From the NCBI RefSeq assembly GCF_002312815.1, contig NZ_NKQJ01000009.1, positions 62,001 through 126,000 on the forward strand: a stretch of 64,000 bases of DNA, written 5' to 3'. A program made the position numbers and the translations under genes. Below the pieces are notes generated by a model. It did not search any database, was not told where the DNA came from, and saw only the letters and a list, made by a program, of their open reading frames with translations. This document shows, piece after piece, positions 60,112 to 64,000 of this stretch (position 1 is its first letter; each line of letters opens with the position of its first letter). This DNA is from Agaribacterium haliotis. GTDB lineage: Bacteria > Pseudomonadota > Gammaproteobacteria > Pseudomonadales > Cellvibrionaceae.

Positions 60112-61740
60112 TTGTTAGAACAAATTTGGCAAGCCTGCGTCGATCAATTGCGTTCAGAGCTCCCAGAGCAGCAATTTAATACCTGGATCAGGCCTTTGAA
60201 TGCTCAACAGTTGGATGAGCATACCTTAGAGCTACTTGCACCTAACCGTTTTGTCCTGGATTGGGTCAATGATAAATATCGCGCTCGTATTGAAGATCTG
60301 AGCCGTCAGTTCAGCCCAGAGCACCCGATCAAAGTCGAATTAGGTAGCGCGAGCGTGCAGCGCACGGTGCCGAGTGCCGTCAGCCGCCCTGTTGTTGAAA
60401 ATACAAACATTGCTGCGTCTTCGTTTAATGGCGCTAGAGATGAGCAGCCGCTCTCGGTACCCGGTGGACCAGGCGCTTACGCGTCTGTTGCTGCGCACGA
60501 TACAAACACCGCATTTAATAAGCCCGCCACTGAGCTGTTTTCAGCTCAGCCCAGGCAAGAGTTTAGCAACACCGCTTTGGTCGAGCCTGTCGCAGTTGCG
60601 CCAGCTCCTCCGCCGGTACTCGATCAACCTCAAGTACAAACAGAGCTTGGGCTCGATCAGCAAGATCTCGATGCCGGCACTCGAGTTAGTCGAACTGACC
60701 TGGAAGGCGGTATAGCTCATAAAAGTAATCTTAATAACGATTTTATTTTTGATAACTTTGTAACCGGTAAATCAAACCAACTTGCGTTAGCTGCAGCCTC
60801 TCAAGTTGCCGAAAACCCCGGTGGTGCTTATAACCCCCTGTTTATTTACGGTGGAGTAGGGCTCGGTAAAACGCACTTGATGCACGCGGTCGGTAATGCA
60901 TTAAAAGCCAGAAGTCAGGATGCAAAGGTGTTTTACCTACATTCTGAGCGTTTTGTTGCCGACATGGTTAAGGCTCTGCAACTGAATGCCATTAACGACT
61001 TTAAGCGTTTTTATCGTTCGGTAGATGCTTTATTGATTGATGATATTCAGTTTTTTGCTGGGAAAGAGCGCAGCCAGGAAGAATTTTTCCATACATTTAA
61101 CGCTTTGTTAGAAGGGGGCCAACAGATTATCGTTACTTGCGATAAGTACCCCAAAGAAATAGCTGGTCTTGAAGAGCGTTTAAAAAGCCGCTTCGGCTGG
61201 GGTTTAACCGTAGCAATTGAGCCCCCTGAGCTGGAAACCCGAGTGGCGATATTAATGCGTAAAGCTCAGCAAGCAAAAATGGATCTTCCGAATGATGCAG
61301 CATTTTTTATTGCTCAGAGAATACGTTCAAATGTTCGTGAGCTTGAGGGGGCCTTAAAGCGAGTTATCGCCAACGCCCAATTTACTCAGCGGGAGATCAG
61401 CGTTGAATTAGTGCGAGAAGCACTTAAAGACCTGTTGGCTCTGCAAGATCGACTGGTGAGCATTGATAATATCCAGCGTGTTGTTGCCGAGTACTATAAA
61501 ATCAAGATTTCAGATCTGCACAGTAAGCGGCGCAGTCGTTCGGTTGCCAGGCCTCGTCAGGTCGCTATGTATTTAGCTAAAGAACTGACTAATCACAGTC
61601 TTCCTGAAATTGGTGAAACCTTTGGCGGTAGAGATCATACAACTGTGCTGCATGCGTGCAGAAAAGTAAAAGAGCTTATCGACAGCGATGCCGATATTCA
61701 TGAAGACGTTAAAAATTTACTGCGAACCCTAACGACCTAA
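60112..61740 (+). CDS. dnaA: Chromosomal replication initiator protein DnaA
   Basis: 542 residues with a TTG start preceded by TTGGAG, a good ribosome site. Domain I ([24 protein letters not shown]), a long domain II linker (about 90-205, rich in Ala, Pro, Gln), domain III AAA+ with Walker A GGVGLGKT (247-254) and [11 protein letters not shown], and domain IV with the DNA-binding signature [15 protein letters not shown]. Linker is longer than in E. coli (467 aa total). Confidence 0.98.
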   Translation: MLEQIWQACVDQLRSELPEQQFNTWIRPLNAQQLDEHTLELLAPNRFVLDWVNDKYRARIEDLSRQFSPEHPIKVELGSASVQRTVPSAVSRPVVENTNIAASSFNGARDEQPLSVPGGPGAYASVAAHDTNTAFNKPATELFSAQPRQEFSNTALVEPVAVAPAPPPVLDQPQVQTELGLDQQDLDAGTRVSRTDLEGGIAHKSNLNNDFIFDNFVTGKSNQLALAAASQVAENPGGAYNPLFIYGGVGLGKTHLMHAVGNALKARSQDAKVFYLHSERFVADMVKALQLNAINDFKRFYRSVDALLIDDIQFFAGKERSQEEFFHTFNALLEGGQQIIVTCDKYPKEIAGLEERLKSRFGWGLTVAIEPPELETRVAILMRKAQQAKMDLPNDAAFFIAQRIRSNVRELEGALKRVIANAQFTQREISVELVREALKDLLALQDRLVSIDNIQRVVAEYYKIKISDLHSKRRSRSVARPRQVAMYLAKELTNHSLPEIGETFGGRDHTTVLHACRKVKELIDSDADIHEDVKNLLRTLTT

Positions 61741-61750
61741 GGGACTTACA

Positions 61751-62857
61751 ATGAAGTTTTCAGTACAAAGAGAAGCCATACTTAAACCCCTGCTTATGGT
61801 CGGAGGTGTGGTTGAACGGCGCCACACTCTGCCTGTTTTGGCGAATATTTTGGTAAGTGTGCAAGATGGTCAGTTGAGTATGACCGGTACCGACCTTGAA
61901 GTTGAGATTGTTGCACGCCTACAGCTCGAAGCAGACAGCAGCAATGGTGAAATCACCGTACCAGCAAAGAAATTTATCGACATATGCAGGGCCTTACCCG
62001 ACGGCTCGCAAATTGATTTTGTACTCGACGAGCAAAAGGTTGTATTAAAGAGTGGCAAGAGCCGTTTTACTCTGAGCACTTTGGCTGCGAGTGAATTCCC
62101 TGCAGTGGAAGAGGGTACGCAGGAGCATAGTTTTAGCTGTTCCCAGGCGAGCATTAAGGCTTTGATCGACAAAACTGGCTTTGCGATGGCTCAGCAGGAC
62201 GTACGCTACTACCTCAATGGTATGTTGTGGGAACTTGAGCAAAACAAGCTTCGTGTTGTTGCCACAGACGGCCACCGTTTGGCCTTAGCTTCGACGGAGC
62301 TGGAGCAGGCTGACTTTTCATCTTTAGTGCAGGCTATTTTGCCCCGCAAAGGTGTTATCGAGTTGAGCCGCCTTGTTGCCGATGGTGACGAGCAGGTTGA
62401 GATTATCTTAGGTAAAAATCACGTTCGTGCTAAAACAGCTGCATTTACCTTTACCTCTAAGCTTGTCGAAGGCAAGTTCCCTAACTATTCTCAGGTTATT
62501 CCCCGCGGTGGTGACAAGATTGTTATTGGCGACCGCATTGAGTTAAAGCAGGCTTTTAGCCGTACAGCGATTCTATCTAATGAGAAGTATCGCGGTGTGC
62601 GACTTCTGGTAGAAAACAACCAAATTACGCTAGTGGCAAACAACCCCGAACAAGAAGAAGCTGAAGACCACGTTGCAGTGGATTACGTGGGTGAAAACCT
62701 GGAAGTAGGTTTTAATATTAGTTATCTGCTTGATGTTGTTAACGTGCTTAGCTGTGAGAAAGCCAAGATCACTTTGAGTGATGCCAATAGTTCGGCACTT
62801 ATTCAAGATGCTGAAGATGATCAGGCTTCTTATGTTGTTATGCCTATGCGCCTTTAA
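61751..62857 (+). CDS. dnaN: DNA polymerase III beta subunit (sliding clamp)
   Basis: 368 residues: MKFSVQREAILKPLLMVGGVVERR, MTGTDLEVEIVARL, and the C-terminal VVMPMRL, with three repeated clamp domains. Ten bases after dnaA, so co-transcribed. Followed by a strong terminator before recF. Confidence 0.98.
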   Translation: MKFSVQREAILKPLLMVGGVVERRHTLPVLANILVSVQDGQLSMTGTDLEVEIVARLQLEADSSNGEITVPAKKFIDICRALPDGSQIDFVLDEQKVVLKSGKSRFTLSTLAASEFPAVEEGTQEHSFSCSQASIKALIDKTGFAMAQQDVRYYLNGMLWELEQNKLRVVATDGHRLALASTELEQADFSSLVQAILPRKGVIELSRLVADGDEQVEIILGKNHVRAKTAAFTFTSKLVEGKFPNYSQVIPRGGDKIVIGDRIELKQAFSRTAILSNEKYRGVRLLVENNQITLVANNPEQEEAEDHVAVDYVGENLEVGFNISYLLDVVNVLSCEKAKITLSDANSSALIQDAEDDQASYVVMPMRL

Positions 62858-62877
62858 CTCTTGTTAAAAAGCAAAAA

Positions 62878-62901
62878 AGCCCGCTTTATGCGGGCTTTTT
62901 T
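62878..62901 (+). terminator. Intrinsic terminator between dnaN and recF
   Basis: AGCCCGC TTTAT GCGGGCT followed by TTTTT lies 21 bases after the dnaN stop and just before the recF start. It would separate dnaA-dnaN from recF transcription, at least partly. Confidence 0.88.
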
Positions 62902-62918
62902 ATATATAGCTGTTACCT

Positions 62919-64000
62919 GTGGCCAAACTTAAAACACTCAAGCTCGTTGACTTTCGCAACGTCCGTCATTGTGATCTCGTCTTACACCCGCAGTTTAATT
63001 TCTTTTATGGACTTAACGGTGCGGGTAAGACGTCATTGCTTGAGGCGGTGTTTTTGCTATGTAACAACCGTTCTTTCCGCTCTCACAAACTAAATTATAC
63101 GATTCACAGCGAGGCTCACGAAAACCTAGTCTTTGCCCTGTTTGAAAGTTTCTCCGAGTCTCATATTAATCGTCTCGGCGTCAGTCGTCGCAAGCCATCT
63201 GCTTGTGAGCTTAAGTTGAATGGGCAGGCTGTTAAAAACTCATCTGTATTAGCTCGCTTACTGCCCAGCTTGGCGTTGCAGCCCTCTAGTTTTGATTTGC
63301 TGCTCGGGCCACCATCGCAAAGACGTAGTTTATTAGATTGGCTTGTGTTTCACGTGAAACCATCTTTTCATGAAGCCTGGAAAGCTTATCAACGTTGCTT
63401 AAAACAAAGGAATATGCTTCTTCGGCGTGATAAACTAAGGGATTCGGAGCTTGATCAGTGGGACCTGCTTCTAGTAGAGCAAGCGGTTTTATTGGAGGCA
63501 TGTAGGGCAGAGGTCGCAACAGATTTTGCTAACAAACTCAGTTCGCTTTTAATTGACGGGGCGCCTGCTTTAGCTGATCTTAGTATGAGCTTTCGAAGTG
63601 GTTGGCCTGATTTTATCTGGGCTGATCAAGATCGGGGCGAAGTTCAGCACATGCTGCTTGAGTCGCTTAAACAGCAGCGTGATAGGGATAGGCGCCAGGG
63701 CTTTACAGCTTCTGGAAGCCACAAGTTTGATCTTAAGTTCAAGCTTGGTAAACAGGCAGCAGCAGAGTTACTCAGTCGAGGCCAGGCCAAAACCCTAATT
63801 GTTTGTTTGTATTTAGCCTTAGGTCTTTGTTTTAAAGATGTGCATTCGTTCTCCCCTCTGTATTTGTTGGACGACTTAGCCTCGGAACTAGATGGCAAGC
63901 ACTTGGATTTTTTGTTGGCTCATTTAGAGCAGCAAGCCGCACAGTGTTTTATTAGCACGGTGCATAAAGAGAGTTATGACTCTCTCAAGTTAATACCAGA
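62919..64000 (+). CDS. recF: DNA replication and repair protein RecF (3' end cut by window)
   Basis: About 360 codons visible of a protein of similar length. The GTG at 62919 gives AKLKTLKLVDFRNVRHCDL, the normal RecF beginning. Walker A GLNGAGKTS (31-39), signature LLSRGQAKTL and Walker B LYLLDDLASELD are complete. RecF loads RecA at gaps with RecO and RecR. The only start codon within the usual distance after the terminator is this GTG. Contains a parS site. Confidence 0.95.
   Translation, partial: MAKLKTLKLVDFRNVRHCDLVLHPQFNFFYGLNGAGKTSLLEAVFLLCNNRSFRSHKLNYTIHSEAHENLVFALFESFSESHINRLGVSRRKPSACELKLNGQAVKNSSVLARLLPSLALQPSSFDLLLGPPSQRRSLLDWLVFHVKPSFHEAWKAYQRCLKQRNMLLRRDKLRDSELDQWDLLLVEQAVLLEACRAEVATDFANKLSSLLIDGAPALADLSMSFRSGWPDFIWADQDRGEVQHMLLESLKQQRDRDRRQGFTASGSHKFDLKFKLGKQAAAELLSRGQAKTLIVCLYLALGLCFKDVHSFSPLYLLDDLASELDGKHLDFLLAHLEQQAAQCFISTVHKESYDSLKLIP
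63346..63361. promoter_or_regulatory. parS centromere-like site inside recF
   Basis: TGTTTCACGTGAAACC differs by only its last base from the bacterial parS consensus TGTTTCACGTGAAACA. It is within the recF coding sequence (near codon 143). parAB is encoded about 11 kb away on the other arm, and parS sites cluster near oriC in related bacteria. Confidence 0.85.

Overview
The window is a chromosomal origin region of a gammaproteobacterium. The block rpmH-rnpA-yidD-yidC-mnmE-mnmG-rsmG-parA-parB plus the atp operon on one strand, diverging from dnaA-dnaN-recF on the other, is the classical arrangement around oriC. Protein style (UvrD, YaeQ, TIGR02647-type protein, TRAP binding protein, very long hybrid kinases) suggests a marine Pseudomonadales/Cellvibrionales-type bacterium; this placement is an inference from gene order and protein character, not from a search.

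Layout. 1-6.3 kb: a partial lipoprotein, an anchored hypothetical protein, a BarA-type hybrid kinase, a half-size UPF0016/GDT1 protein and a secreted glycerophosphodiester phosphodiesterase. 6.4-18.2 kb is the accessory region. On the minus strand it reads, in transcription order: two exoprotein genes that together look like a CdiA/filamentous-haemagglutinin protein split in two, each part with its own signal peptide; a candidate C-terminal nuclease toxin tip; a candidate immunity gene; and then a tandem array of ten small secreted paralogues (about 100-120 aa, one conserved Cys pair, one of them frameshifted) with two further pseudogene remnants. A yefM-yoeB toxin-antitoxin pair sits inside the array on the opposite strand. 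No TpsB/CdiB transporter gene is present in the window.

18.7-36.4 kb: orphan TRAP binding protein, small outer-membrane barrel, uvrD, a zinc-metalloprotease-like lipoprotein coupled to a secreted partner, tlyA-type rRNA methylase, tRNA-Leu(CAG) with a tandemly duplicated tail, small hypotheticals, a multi-domain hybrid kinase followed by an HD-GYP response regulator, yaeQ and glmU. 36.4-43.5 kb: the complete atpIBEFHAGDC operon. 43.8-50.6 kb: a block of non-origin genes (alkC-type DNA repair, a REC-REC-kinase gene with an in-frame stop, LMW phosphatase, yajQ, Atm1-type ABC exporter, HDOD protein) separating atp from parAB.

50.8-64 kb: origin core. There are two AT-rich intergenic regions with DnaA boxes, one between mnmG and mnmE (631 bp) and one between rpmH and dnaA (494 bp). 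A near-perfect parS sequence lies inside recF, which is cut by the window end.

The most unusual material is the 6.4-18.2 kb locus (split CdiA-like exoprotein, toxin/immunity candidates, array of two-Cys secreted paralogues with decaying copies). The second origin-like region between mnmG and mnmE is the next most interesting.
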